A model generated the notes under the pieces. That model was not told the origin of the DNA, did not search any database, and saw only the letters and a program-made list of their open reading frames with translations. From the NCBI GenBank assembly GCA_016790075.1, contig JAEUPP010000043.1, forward strand, positions 52,486 through 116,485: DNA of 64,000 nt, in the 5' to 3' direction. Of the stretch, positions 28,718 through 37,400 are shown one piece after another. The translations under genes were made by a program, and so were the position numbers. This DNA is from Rhodanobacteraceae bacterium. GTDB taxonomy: Bacteria; Pseudomonadota; Gammaproteobacteria; Xanthomonadales; Rhodanobacteraceae. How positions within the stretch are numbered: position 1 is the first letter of the stretch; each line of letters starts with the position of its first letter.

Positions 28718-28812
28718 GGCTGGCCGCGAGCATGAACACAAGCGCGCAGGATACGCGCTTTGACCGCCGCAGGGTCAAGCGCTAGCGTTAAATCGTGCAA
28801 CCGGGAATACAC

Positions 28813-29079
28813 ATGCGAATTGTCTACCGGGCTGAAAACATCATTGACGCGCATCTGGTGCGCAATGTGCTCGAAGGCGCCGGTATTCCGGCGCATGTCG
28901 CTGGCGAATACCTCGCGGGCGCCATGGGTGAGTTGCCCGTCATGGGGCTGCTGACCGTCATGGTCGCCGAGCACGATGTTCCGGCGGCTCGCGACCTGGT
29001 CGCGCAAGTCGACGCACAACTGTCTGAGGCGCGTGCGGCTGAGGATTTTGAAACGGATGGGCTGGGTGATCCGGCCTGA
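28813..29079 (+). CDS. DUF2007 domain-containing protein
   Basis: The 88-residue protein begins MRIVYRAENIIDAHLVRNVL, followed by GIPAHVAGEYLAGAMGELP, the pattern of the DUF2007 family of putative signal-transducing, PII-like small domains. ATG at 28813 is preceded by a weak GGGA site; a GTG six codons earlier is the alternative. The C-terminus is acidic. The function is unknown. It ends 107 bases before nadA but upstream of the nad promoter, so it is probably a separate unit. Confidence 0.75.
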   Translation: MRIVYRAENIIDAHLVRNVLEGAGIPAHVAGEYLAGAMGELPVMGLLTVMVAEHDVPAARDLVAQVDAQLSEARAAEDFETDGLGDPA

Positions 29080-29116
29080 GTTTGCTGTTGAGTCCGCTTC
29101 GTGGGCTCAGATACCG

Positions 29117-29145
29117 TTGACGCCTCTTATGCTCATCCCTAGCAT
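29117..29145 (+). promoter_or_regulatory. Predicted sigma-70 promoter of the nadA operon
   Basis: TTGACG (29117-29122) is a five-of-six -35 box. After an exact 17-base spacer comes TAGCAT (29140-29145) as a four-of-six -10. Transcription would start near 29152. The -10 lies inside the first palindrome, and the second palindrome covers the region just after the start. Confidence 0.65.
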
Positions 29146-29148
29146 AAG
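29126..29148. promoter_or_regulatory. Operator palindrome 1 of the nad operon
   Basis: Arms CTTATGCT (29126-29133) and AGCATAAG (29141-29148) form a perfect inverted repeat. In the frame of operator 2 it reads TATGCTCA-N3-CTAGCATA, two mismatches from symmetry. It covers the -10 element, a classic repressor position. Confidence 0.7.
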
Positions 29149-29157
29149 CAGCCCATA

Positions 29158-29176
29158 TATGCTCAGTGTGAGCATA
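29158..29176. promoter_or_regulatory. Operator palindrome 2 of the nad operon
   Basis: TATGCTCA-GTG-TGAGCATA is a perfect 8+3+8 palindrome, centred 30 bases (about three helical turns) from operator 1. It ends ten bases before the nadA start codon. The same word in two sites implies one dimeric repressor acting cooperatively. NadQ- or NrtR-type NAD regulators are candidates; neither is encoded here. Confidence 0.75.
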
Positions 29177-29186
29177 AGAGACTGCG

Positions 29187-30221
29187 ATGGCTACGCTTTC
29201 CGTACTTCCCGGCGTGCTGCCGGAACTGACCCCGGCACTGCTTGATCGCTACGCTCCGCTCTATGCACGCGTACGCGAGGTCATTCCCGAACTGGAATGG
29301 CAGACCCACCTTCCCTGGATCGACGCTATCCAGAGCCTGAAAAAGCAGCGCAACGCCGTCATTCTGGCGCACAACTATCAGGCCCCTGAAATTTTCCACA
29401 CCGTCGCCGACATCACGGGTGATTCACTGGCGCTTGCGCAGCAGGCTGCACGAGTGGAAGCAAAGGTACTCGTGCAGTGTGGCGTCCACTTCATGGCCGA
29501 GACATCCAAGATCCTGTGTCCGGACAAGACCGTGCTGATTCCCGATACGGCGGCCGGTTGCTCGCTGGCGGAGTCGATCACGGCCGAAGACGTGCGGTTA
29601 CTCAAGGCCAAGTATCCCGGCGTGCCAGTGGTGACCTATGTCAATACCTCGGCTGATGTGAAAGCCGAGTCCGACGTCTGCTGCACCTCGGCCAATGCGG
29701 TGCATATCGTCGAGTCTCTGGGCGTGGATCGGGTGATCTTCCTGCCTGACAAGTATCTTGGCCAGTACGTGGCTTCCAAGACCCAGGTCAAGGTCATACT
29801 CTGGGAAGGCTCCTGCGAGGTGCATGAGCGCTTCAGTGGTGAAGAATTGCGTTCGTATCGCCGCGCGCACGGCAACGTGCGCATTCTTGCGCATCCGGAA
29901 TGCCCGCAGGATGTGTTGCTGGAGGCGGACTTTGTCGGGTCGACGGCGGCCATGGTCACGCATCTGGCCGAGCGCCGGCCACGTCGCGTCGTCATGATTA
30001 CCGAATGCTCCATGAGCGACAACGTCGCCGTGCAGTTCCCCGATATCGAGTTCACCCGGCCCTGCAATCTCTGTCCTCATATGCGCCGCATCACCTTGCC
30101 GCGCATACACGATGCCCTGTTGCACCTGCGCCATGAAGTGCAGGTCGACGCCGCCATCGCGGCGCGTGCCCGCCAGGCGGTCGAGCGCATGCTCGCGATA
30201 GGGCGCAAGGAAGCAGCGTGA
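29187..30221 (+). CDS. nadA: Quinolinate synthase A
   Basis: This 344-residue [4Fe-4S] enzyme condenses iminoaspartate with dihydroxyacetone phosphate to give quinolinate in NAD de novo synthesis. ILAHNYQ (59-65) is the family signature. Cluster cysteines are expected at Cys98 (VQCGVHFMAE), Cys165 or 166 (DVCCTSANAV) and in CNLC (293-296), matching the three-region pattern of NadA. The gene follows the double-operator promoter. Its stop overlaps the next start in GTGA, so translation is coupled. Confidence 0.97.
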   Translation: MATLSVLPGVLPELTPALLDRYAPLYARVREVIPELEWQTHLPWIDAIQSLKKQRNAVILAHNYQAPEIFHTVADITGDSLALAQQAARVEAKVLVQCGVHFMAETSKILCPDKTVLIPDTAAGCSLAESITAEDVRLLKAKYPGVPVVTYVNTSADVKAESDVCCTSANAVHIVESLGVDRVIFLPDKYLGQYVASKTQVKVILWEGSCEVHERFSGEELRSYRRAHGNVRILAHPECPQDVLLEADFVGSTAAMVTHLAERRPRRVVMITECSMSDNVAVQFPDIEFTRPCNLCPHMRRITLPRIHDALLHLRHEVQVDAAIAARARQAVERMLAIGRKEAA

Positions 30222-30595
30222 GCAGCAGCGACGACCTGGTCACTCTGTACCGCCCGACCGGGCCTGCCGAACTCGATCTGGTACGAGCCAGCGGCTATCG
30301 CCGCTGGCCGCCGCGTCTGCCCGATCAGCCGATCTTCTATCCGGTGACCAACGAGGACTATGCGATCCAGATCGCACGTGACTGGAACGTGCCAGCCAGC
30401 GGCAGCGGCTATGTCACGCGGTTCCAGGTGCGCGCCGATTTCATGCGGCGCTATCCGCTACAGACCGTCGGCGGCCGCGAGCACACCGAATGGTGGATTC
30501 CGGCCGGGGAACTTGAGCAGCTCAACGACAATATCGTTGGCGAGATCGAGGTCTTGCATGAATTCCGGCGCTGCCCTACGGGCGAAGGCGGCTAG
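30218..30595 (+). CDS. Small protein of the 'ADP-ribosylation/crystallin J1' type
   Basis: The 125-residue cytoplasmic protein has conserved-looking blocks GPAELDLVRASGYRRWPPRL, QPIFYPVTNEDYAIQIARDW, SGSGYVTRF and EWWIPAGELEQLN. I recognise these from proteins that databases name ADP-ribosylation/crystallin J1; that label is automatic and not a proven activity. It starts at GTG inside the nadA stop (4-base overlap) and is followed by nadB, so it belongs to the NAD operon. This suggests, as inference, a link to NAD or ADP-ribose handling. No signal peptide or membrane segment is present. Confidence 0.7.
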   Translation: MSSSDDLVTLYRPTGPAELDLVRASGYRRWPPRLPDQPIFYPVTNEDYAIQIARDWNVPASGSGYVTRFQVRADFMRRYPLQTVGGREHTEWWIPAGELEQLNDNIVGEIEVLHEFRRCPTGEGG

Positions 30596-30720
30596 CCGTG
30601 GCGGGTTTGCCGATTCTGTCCCGGGCGATCGTGACGTACTTTTTCCCGGCGCAAACCCACTAGAAACAAGTTTCCGATAGTGAGCTTCTTTCCATTTCCA
30701 TTGCGCATCGCGGAACAGCC

Positions 30721-32202
30721 ATGCATTTCGATCTGATCGTTGTCGGTTCCGGCATAGCCGGCCTGTCAACCGCACTTGCTGCCGCGCCGCGACGTGTTGC
30801 GCTGATCACGCGCGGCGAGCTTGCGCGCGATGGGGCAAGCCGCTGGGCGCAGGGCGGTATTGCGGCTGCGCTGGGGCCTGGCGACAGTCCGGCCGTGCAT
30901 GCAAGTGACACGCTGGCTGCGGGCAACGGTCTTAACGATGCCGCGGCGGTCGAGGTGCTGACCCGCGGCGCCGCAGAGGCCGTGGAGTGGCTCAGTGCCA
31001 ACGGCGCGGCGTTTGATCGCAATGCGCAGGGCTTTCTGCTGGGCCGCGAAGCCGCGCATTCGCAGCATCGCATCGTGCACGCCAACGGCGATGCAACCGG
31101 TGCGGCCGTGATGCAGGCGCTGGCCGTAACCGGGCGCACAGCGGCGCATCTGCAGATTTTCGAGCAACACGCCGTCGTTGCGCTGCGCCGCGCGGGCGAG
31201 CGTATCTGCGGTGTCGTTGCACAGGGAGCGCAGGATTTCGTCGAACTGGATGCGGCCGCGGTCGTGCTGGCGACTGGCGGCATAGGCGCACTGTACCGTC
31301 ATACGACAAATCCCGAGGCGGCCGATGCGAGCGGTCTTGCGCTGGCACTTGAGGCGGGTGCGGCGTTGTCCGATATGGAATTTGTGCAATTTCACCCAAC
31401 CGCGCTGCGTACGCGTGATGGCCGCAGCGGGCAATTGCCGCTGCTGACCGAAGCGCTACGCGGCGCCGGTGCGGTATTGCTCAACGGCGCTGGCAAACGG
31501 TTCATGCGTCTGCACGCGCGCGAGGCGGAACTCGCGCCGCGCGACGTCGTTGCGCGCGGCGTCTGGGCCGAACTTGAGCGCGGCGAAACAGTATGGCTGG
31601 ATGCGAGCACGGCAGTTGGTGCGGATTTTCCGCAGCGTTTCCCCACCGTATTCGCCGCCTGCATGGCCGAAGGACTGGACCCGCGGCGCGAAGCCATACC
31701 CGTTGTTCCCGCGCAGCACTACCACATGGGCGGCGTGCGCGTGGACGCGGCGGCGCAGAGCAGCGTGCCGGGACTCTATGCGGTCGGCGAAGTCGCCTGT
31801 AGCGGGGTGCATGGCGCGAACCGGCTGGCCAGCAATTCGTTGCTCGAAGGACTGGTGTTCGGCCGGGCGCTGGGGCGCCGGCTTGCGGCACAGCTGCCGC
31901 CGGCGGCTACCGTGGCGGCTACCGTAGCGACGGCTCCGCCTGCGGACGATTGCGCGCAGGTCAGTGCGGCGATCTCACAGGCAGTCCGCGATCTGCTCTG
32001 GCGCGAAGTCGGCCTGGTCCGCGACGCATCGGGCTTGCGGCAAGCGCTGGCGGCGCTCGATACGTTGGCGCGTAGCGCCGGAACGCTGGCCGAGCGGCGC
32101 CGGATCGCCGTGGCCGTGCAAATTACCGCGGCGGCATTGCACCGGCATAACAGCGTAGGCGCTCACTATCGCCGCGATGCGGTACAGGCCCGCGCAGGCT
32201 GA
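30721..32202 (+). CDS. nadB: L-aspartate oxidase
   Basis: This 493-residue FAD enzyme oxidises L-aspartate to iminoaspartate, the substrate of NadA. The N-terminal FAD-binding motif is LIVVGSGIAGLS (5-16), followed by ASRWAQGGIAAA, which is typical of NadB. The C-terminal half has PAQHYHMGGVRVD and GEVACSGVHGANRLASNSLL, shared with fumarate reductase-like flavoproteins. It lies 125 bases after the small gene and is probably in the same operon. nadC, the next step, is not in this window. Confidence 0.96.
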   Translation: MHFDLIVVGSGIAGLSTALAAAPRRVALITRGELARDGASRWAQGGIAAALGPGDSPAVHASDTLAAGNGLNDAAAVEVLTRGAAEAVEWLSANGAAFDRNAQGFLLGREAAHSQHRIVHANGDATGAAVMQALAVTGRTAAHLQIFEQHAVVALRRAGERICGVVAQGAQDFVELDAAAVVLATGGIGALYRHTTNPEAADASGLALALEAGAALSDMEFVQFHPTALRTRDGRSGQLPLLTEALRGAGAVLLNGAGKRFMRLHAREAELAPRDVVARGVWAELERGETVWLDASTAVGADFPQRFPTVFAACMAEGLDPRREAIPVVPAQHYHMGGVRVDAAAQSSVPGLYAVGEVACSGVHGANRLASNSLLEGLVFGRALGRRLAAQLPPAATVAATVATAPPADDCAQVSAAISQAVRDLLWREVGLVRDASGLRQALAALDTLARSAGTLAERRRIAVAVQITAAALHRHNSVGAHYRRDAVQARAG

Positions 32203-32298
32203 ACAGCGCCGCAATCATTGGCTTGCTGCCGTCAACGAAGCCGCTATGCCTGCGTTGCCCTGTTCCTGCCAGCAGTTGCTGGTGCACGGAGAATTCAG

Positions 32299-32616
32299 AT
32301 GAGCAAAGCTATTGCACCGGTCCTTCTGCTCTGCGGTCTGCTGCTTGCCGGAGCCGCGTCGGCACAGACCCCAGCCGTCGACCAGCGTCAGGCCGATCAG
32401 CGCGCACGTATCAATCAAGGTGTCGCCAGCGATGAATTGACCCGGCGTGAAGCCGTGCATTTGCGCGCAGAACAGGCGCATATCCGGCAACAGGAGCGTG
32501 AGGCCAAGGCCGATGGTGTTGTCACGCGGCGTGAACGCCGTCAGCTGCAGCGTGAACTCGACCGTTCCAGTGCCCACATATACGAGCAGAAACACGATAC
32601 GCAGCAGCGCCGCTGA
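32299..32616 (+). CDS. Small exported protein of unknown function, Arg/Gln-rich helical
   Basis: A signal peptide (MSKAIAPVLLLCGLLLAGAASA) precedes about 80 residues rich in Gln, Arg, Glu and Ala that should be all helical. The blocks INQGVASDELTRREAVHLR and DGVVTRRERRQLQ repeat a 'D/G-x-L/V-T-RRE' word twice, about 45 residues apart. I have seen similar small periplasmic proteins in proteobacteria but know no function. A GGAG ribosome site lies seven bases before the ATG at 32299. A terminator follows. Confidence 0.75.
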   Translation: MSKAIAPVLLLCGLLLAGAASAQTPAVDQRQADQRARINQGVASDELTRREAVHLRAEQAHIRQQEREAKADGVVTRRERRQLQRELDRSSAHIYEQKHDTQQRR

Positions 32617-32711
32617 GCATTGAAGTCGGCGGCCCCGCGGCGTTTGTCAGCGTGATGCTACAGATTGCCCGCATTTGGCCATCAGCCAATGCTAGGCTCG
32701 CACAAGTCACC

Positions 32712-32737
32712 GCCGCGGCGATTCCGCCGCGGCTTTT
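32712..32737 (+). terminator. Intrinsic terminator after the small exported protein
   Basis: A perfect 9-bp stem (GCCGCGGCG/CGCCGCGGC) with a 4-base loop is followed by four T. It lies 96 bases past the stop codon at 32616 and 18 bases before the GST start. Confidence 0.7.
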
Positions 32738-32754
32738 CCATTGCGAGCCCGCCC

Positions 32755-33414
32755 ATGTCGAATGCCGTGCGTCCCACTCTGGTCATTGGCAACAAGAATT
32801 ACTCGTCCTGGTCGCTGCGGCCCTGGCTGCTGCTGAAGCACCACGCGGTCGAGTTCGATGAAGTGCGCCTGCCGCTGGATACGCCGGAGTTCTACACGAG
32901 GATAGGCAATTACTCGCCGACTGCACGTGTTCCGGTGATGCATGTAGACAAGCTCGTGGTCTGGGATTCTTTGGCGATACTTGAATACACCAACGAACGC
33001 TGGCTGGATGGGGCAGGCTGGCCGCGAGACCGCGACGTCCGGGCTCATGCCCGGGCCGTCAGTGCGGAAATGCATTCCGGCTTTCAGACCCTGCGCACCC
33101 AGTGCCCCATGGACTGCGTCAAGCGCAGCACGGCGCCGGTCAGTGTGGAAGTCATGCGCGATATCGAACGCATAGGCGCGATCTGGCGTGACTGTCGCGC
33201 GCGTCATGCGGCGGCCGGCGCGTTTCTGTTTGGTGATTTCTCGATTGCCGACGCCATGTATGCGCCGGTGGCGCTGCGCATCGTGAGCTACGCTATTCCG
33301 ATTGGCCCGGTGGAGCGCGGCTATGTCGATACGCTGCTGGCGCTACCGGCAATGCGTGAATGGCTGGCGGACGCGGAAGCGGAGCAGCGTGCCGCCAGGC
33401 GTGATTCGCGCTGA
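32755..33414 (+). CDS. Glutathione S-transferase family protein
   Basis: This 219-residue cytoplasmic protein has an N-terminal thioredoxin-like GST domain (VIGNKNYSSWSLRPWLLLK, with the cis-proline region ARVPVMHVDKLVVWDSLAILEY near residues 55-80) and an all-helical C-terminal domain (FLFGDFSIADAMYAPVA). The NYSSWSLRPW start marks a common proteobacterial GST subgroup whose substrates are unknown. ATG at 32755 begins just before the first strand; the frame is open upstream through the terminator hairpin, which argues against an earlier start. Confidence 0.88.
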   Translation: MSNAVRPTLVIGNKNYSSWSLRPWLLLKHHAVEFDEVRLPLDTPEFYTRIGNYSPTARVPVMHVDKLVVWDSLAILEYTNERWLDGAGWPRDRDVRAHARAVSAEMHSGFQTLRTQCPMDCVKRSTAPVSVEVMRDIERIGAIWRDCRARHAAAGAFLFGDFSIADAMYAPVALRIVSYAIPIGPVERGYVDTLLALPAMREWLADAEAEQRAARRDSR

Positions 33415-33431
33415 ATCCGCTGAGGGTTCAG
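33411..33431 (+). terminator. Weak hairpin overlapping the GST stop codon
   Basis: CTGAATCC (33411-33418) and GGGTTCAG (33424-33431) pair over 8 bp with one wobble and a 5-base loop. No T-run follows, so terminator function is doubtful. Confidence 0.25.
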
Positions 33432-33475
33432 TGCCTCTGGCCCCGAACAGGTCTGCTTAGCCCCAGGAGTACCCC

Positions 33476-34129
33476 ATGCTCGGTATTGGTGCCTGGAAAC
33501 AGCGTATGGTCGACGCGGCGTCCGCATTGCCCGGGCGTGATCAGCCGCTGAGTCTGGTCAATCGCCACTATGTCAGCGGCGCGCCGCTGCGTGCTGAGTT
33601 CCCCGGGGCGCAGCGCGTGCAGTTCGGCATGGGCTGCTTCTGGGGCGCGGAGCGCAAGTTCTGGGGGATTCCCGGCGTGCTGACGACCGCTGTCGGGTAT
33701 GCCGGCGGCTACACCCCAAATCCAACCTATGAAGAAACCTGTTCGGGCCTGACCGGGCACACCGAGGTCGTGCTTGTGGTTTATGACCCCGCTGCCGTTG
33801 CGCTGGATCTGTTGCTCAAGGTGTTCTGGGAAAATCACGATCCGACCCAGGGTATGCGTCAGGGCAACGACCGCGGCACGCAGTACCGCTCGGCAATCTA
33901 TGTTGGCGAAGCGGCGCAGCTGGCCCTGGCGCAGCGTTCGCGCGAGGCCTATGCACAGGCGCTGACGGCTGCGGGGCATGCCAGTGCAATCACGACCGAG
34001 ATCGCCGTCGGGGTGCCGTTCTACTATGCCGAGGATTATCACCAGCAATACCTCGCCAAGAACCCGCAGGGTTATTGCGGACTCGGTGGCACCGGTGTGA
34101 GTTGTCCTGTCGGCCTTGGCGCCGGCTAA
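33476..34129 (+). CDS. msrA: Peptide methionine sulfoxide reductase MsrA
   Basis: This 217-residue enzyme reduces methionine-S-sulfoxide in proteins and free methionine, repairing oxidative damage. [10 protein letters not shown] carries the catalytic Cys54. [24 protein letters not shown] and [23 protein letters not shown] are family signatures. Cysteines near the C-terminus ([12 protein letters not shown]) are the likely resolving residues. About 50 residues precede the catalytic domain, as in the longer E. coli-type enzyme. There is an AGGAG ribosome site seven bases before the ATG. Confidence 0.96.
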   Translation: MLGIGAWKQRMVDAASALPGRDQPLSLVNRHYVSGAPLRAEFPGAQRVQFGMGCFWGAERKFWGIPGVLTTAVGYAGGYTPNPTYEETCSGLTGHTEVVLVVYDPAAVALDLLLKVFWENHDPTQGMRQGNDRGTQYRSAIYVGEAAQLALAQRSREAYAQALTAAGHASAITTEIAVGVPFYYAEDYHQQYLAKNPQGYCGLGGTGVSCPVGLGAG

Positions 34130-34401
34130 AACCGCGATAACGCCGGTCTCCGCCCCGAAACCGACATAAATTCCGGTCCTACTACGCCTCATTCGGGCGG
34201 CGTATGGCTTGTCTGTCGCGGGATAAGCAGGAACCATTGAGCCTCAGCCTTGCCCGGGGGGTCGGGTTTCTGTCCGGCGACGGGGCGTGCTACAGGTTGT
34301 CGGGTGTCGTTACGCGGGAAGTTTGCTGGGTCGCTGGAAAGTGCAGCAAGGCTTGGGCGCCTGGCTGTGGCTATTGGTTCAGTTCTTTTCTGGGGAATCA
34401 C

Positions 34402-37400
34402 ATGGATCTGCTTCGCGCACTCGCGCGTCTACCGCTGCAGCTGCTTGTCGGGCTTTGGCGGCTGCTGGCTTTTGTGTTGCGTATGCTGGCGACGCTGCTC
34501 AGCGTCATTGTCGGTCGTGTCTCCTGGCAGGCACCGGCCTGGATGCTCGCTACCGAACGCGCCGGGCTTGCAGGCTGGGGCGCGGTGCGGCGGAATCCGG
34601 GCCGTGTCGCCCTGGTCCTGGGCACCCTGGGACTGATTGCCGGCGGCGGCTGGCTGGCCTACACGATCGACAAGGAGCGACCCAAGCCGCCGGAACCCGT
34701 TGTCGCCACGTTTGCGGCAAACGCCCCGGCGCTGACGGATTACAGCAGCGAGCCGATCACCGTGCATTCGCTGGATCTGAACTTCAGCCAGTCGGTAGCG
34801 CCGCTGGCCCTGGTCGGCAAGGATGTCACCGCCGGCATTACCCTGACGCCGGCCATTGCAGGCAAATGGAACTGGGTCAACGACCGCCTGTTGCGTTTCA
34901 TGCCGGCGGGGGATTGGCCGGTAGGGCAGAAATACCAGGGGCGTTTTGACAAGAAAGTACTGTTCGCGCCGCAAGCCAATGTGCGTGCCGATGACTTTGA
35001 ATTTGCGACCGCGGATTTCGTCGTCTCCCTGGTCAGCAGCGAGTTCTATCAGGATCCGCAGGATGCGCAGCTGAAGAAGGGCATAGTCAACCTGAGCTTC
35101 AGCCATCCCGTCGACACCGCCGAGTTCGAGAAACATATCGAAGTTGTGCTGCAAGGCCCCAGGAGCAAGAAGCTGCCGCAGCAGTTCGTCGTCAATTACG
35201 ACAAGCTCAAGCTCAATGCCTGGGTGCATTCGGCACCGCTGTCGGCGCCGCCCAAAGACTCGACCACGCTCGACTACCGCATCACCAAAGGTGTCGTGGC
35301 GGCGGCGGGCGGCAAGGCTAGTGATGCGATCGTGGAAGCCAGCGTATCCGTGCCGGGCATGTACAGCCTTGGCGTCAGCGGGGTCGAGCCCACGCTGGTC
35401 GACAACAGCGAGTTCGAGCCCGAGCAGGTGCTGCTGGTGAATTTTTCCCATGCTGTTGGCGAAAAGCCGGCAGCGGGCGCGCTCAAGGCCTGGCTGCTGC
35501 CGCTCAACAACCCCTACGCACCGGAAGGCCAGCGCGATCAGGTCTGGAACTGGAGCAGTGGCAGCGTAGACGAACGGGTGCTCAAGAGCGCACAGGCGCT
35601 GGCGCTGGAACCGATTGCTGCGGAGCTGGATTACTCCGAACTGCAAAGCTACAAGTTCCGCGCGGATCCGGGACGCTATCTCTATGTGCGCGTAACCAAA
35701 GGGCTGGCTGCATTCGGCGGCTACCAGCTGGCGGACAATGCGAACAACGTGCTGCAGGTTCCGGAGTATCCGCGCATCCTGCGCTTCATGGCCGAAGGCT
35801 CATTGCTTTCGCTGTCGGGCGACAAGCGCGTTGCGGTCGTGTCGCGCAATGTGCCGGGCATGAAGCTCGAGATTGCACGCGTGCTGCCGGACCAGCTGCA
35901 GCATCTGGTAAGTTTCAACAATGGGACATTTGCCCAGCCCGAGCTGGGGGCCTTGTCGCGTGACAAGATCAGCGAACGCTTCGAGCAGAAGATCGCGTTC
36001 CAGGCGGATGATCCGACCAAGGCGCACTATGAAGGTGTCGACCTGTCACAGTACCTCGCCAGCGGTCGCCGCGGCGTGTTTCTGTTGCGGCTCAGCGACT
36101 ACGACCCGGCCAGCGAACCCGCGCCCAAGGCGCCGGATGAGGGCGACTCTGCCGACCCTGAACTCAGCGCACCCGAAGCTTCCAGCGGCGAGGAGGGGGG
36201 CGAAGAGTACAGCGAGGAAGAGTCCTACGACGAGGGCTATGACGGCGACTATGTCGAAAGCGGCGGCGAGATCAATGACAACAAGTTCATCGTCGTCACC
36301 GATCTCGGTCTTATCGTCAAACGTTCGCTGGACGGGCGCCTGGACACCTATGTGCAGTCGATCGCGACCGGTACACCGGTCGAGGGCGCGAACATCGAGA
36401 TCCTTGGCGAGAACGGCCAGCCGCTACTCAAGGCGACCAGCGACGCTACTGGCCACGCGTCGTTTGAATCAGTCGATGCGTTCACGCGCGAAAAGACCCC
36501 GGCCCTGTTCATCGTACGCAAGGGCGAGGATCTTTCGTTCCTGCCGATCAGCAAACGCGATCGCCGCCTGGACTTCTCGCGCTTTGACGTCGGTGGTATC
36601 AAGAATGCACGTAGCGCAGGCCAGCTCAGCGCCTATCTGTTTTCCGACCGCGGCTTGTATCGCCCGGGAGATACCTTCCATATCGGCATGATCGTGCGCG
36701 CGGCCGACTGGTCGCGTGATCTCAGCGGCGTGCCTTTGCAGGCGGACATACTCGATGCGCGTGGACTCAGCGTGGACAAGCGCACAGTGCGCCTCGGTGC
36801 CGCGGGTTTCGAGGAACTCGCGTTCACGACCCAGGAGACCTCGCCGACCGGCAGCTGGACGGTGAACCTGTCGCTGATCGACCAGTACAAGAATCCACAA
36901 CTCATCGGCTCGACGACGGTACAGATCAAGGAATTCCTGCCCGATCGCATGAAGGCGACGGCGCATCTGTCGCAGGAAGTCGTGGAAGGCTGGATCAAGC
37001 CGGACAATCTGAGCGCACGGGTGAGTCTGCAGAACCTGTTCGGAACACCGGCGCAGGAACGCCGCGTCGAAGCGACCTTGACCTTGTCGCCGGTACTGCC
37101 GGTGTTCCGCAGCTGGCCTGAGCACACCTTCTACGATCCACAGAAAGCCAAGGAAGGCTATAGCGAACCCCTGGGCGAACAGGTCACGAATGCCGAAGGC
37201 GTGGCTGAATTCCCGCTGGATCTGGCCAAGTACGGCACGGCGAGCTATCGCCTGCATTTCCTCGCCAAGGGTTATGAGGCTGAGGGCGGGCGCAGCGTCG
37301 CCGCAGAAACCATGAGTCTGGTGTCCTCGCTCGATTACCTGATCGGGGTCAAGGTGGTCGACGACCTCGACTACGTAGCGCGCGGAGCCGAGCGCTCGGT

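Noticed and set aside
34204-34401. Upstream extension of the alpha-2-macroglobulin frame
   Set aside because: The 66 extra codons give no signal or family sequence, while ATG 34402 follows a GGGGA ribosome site.
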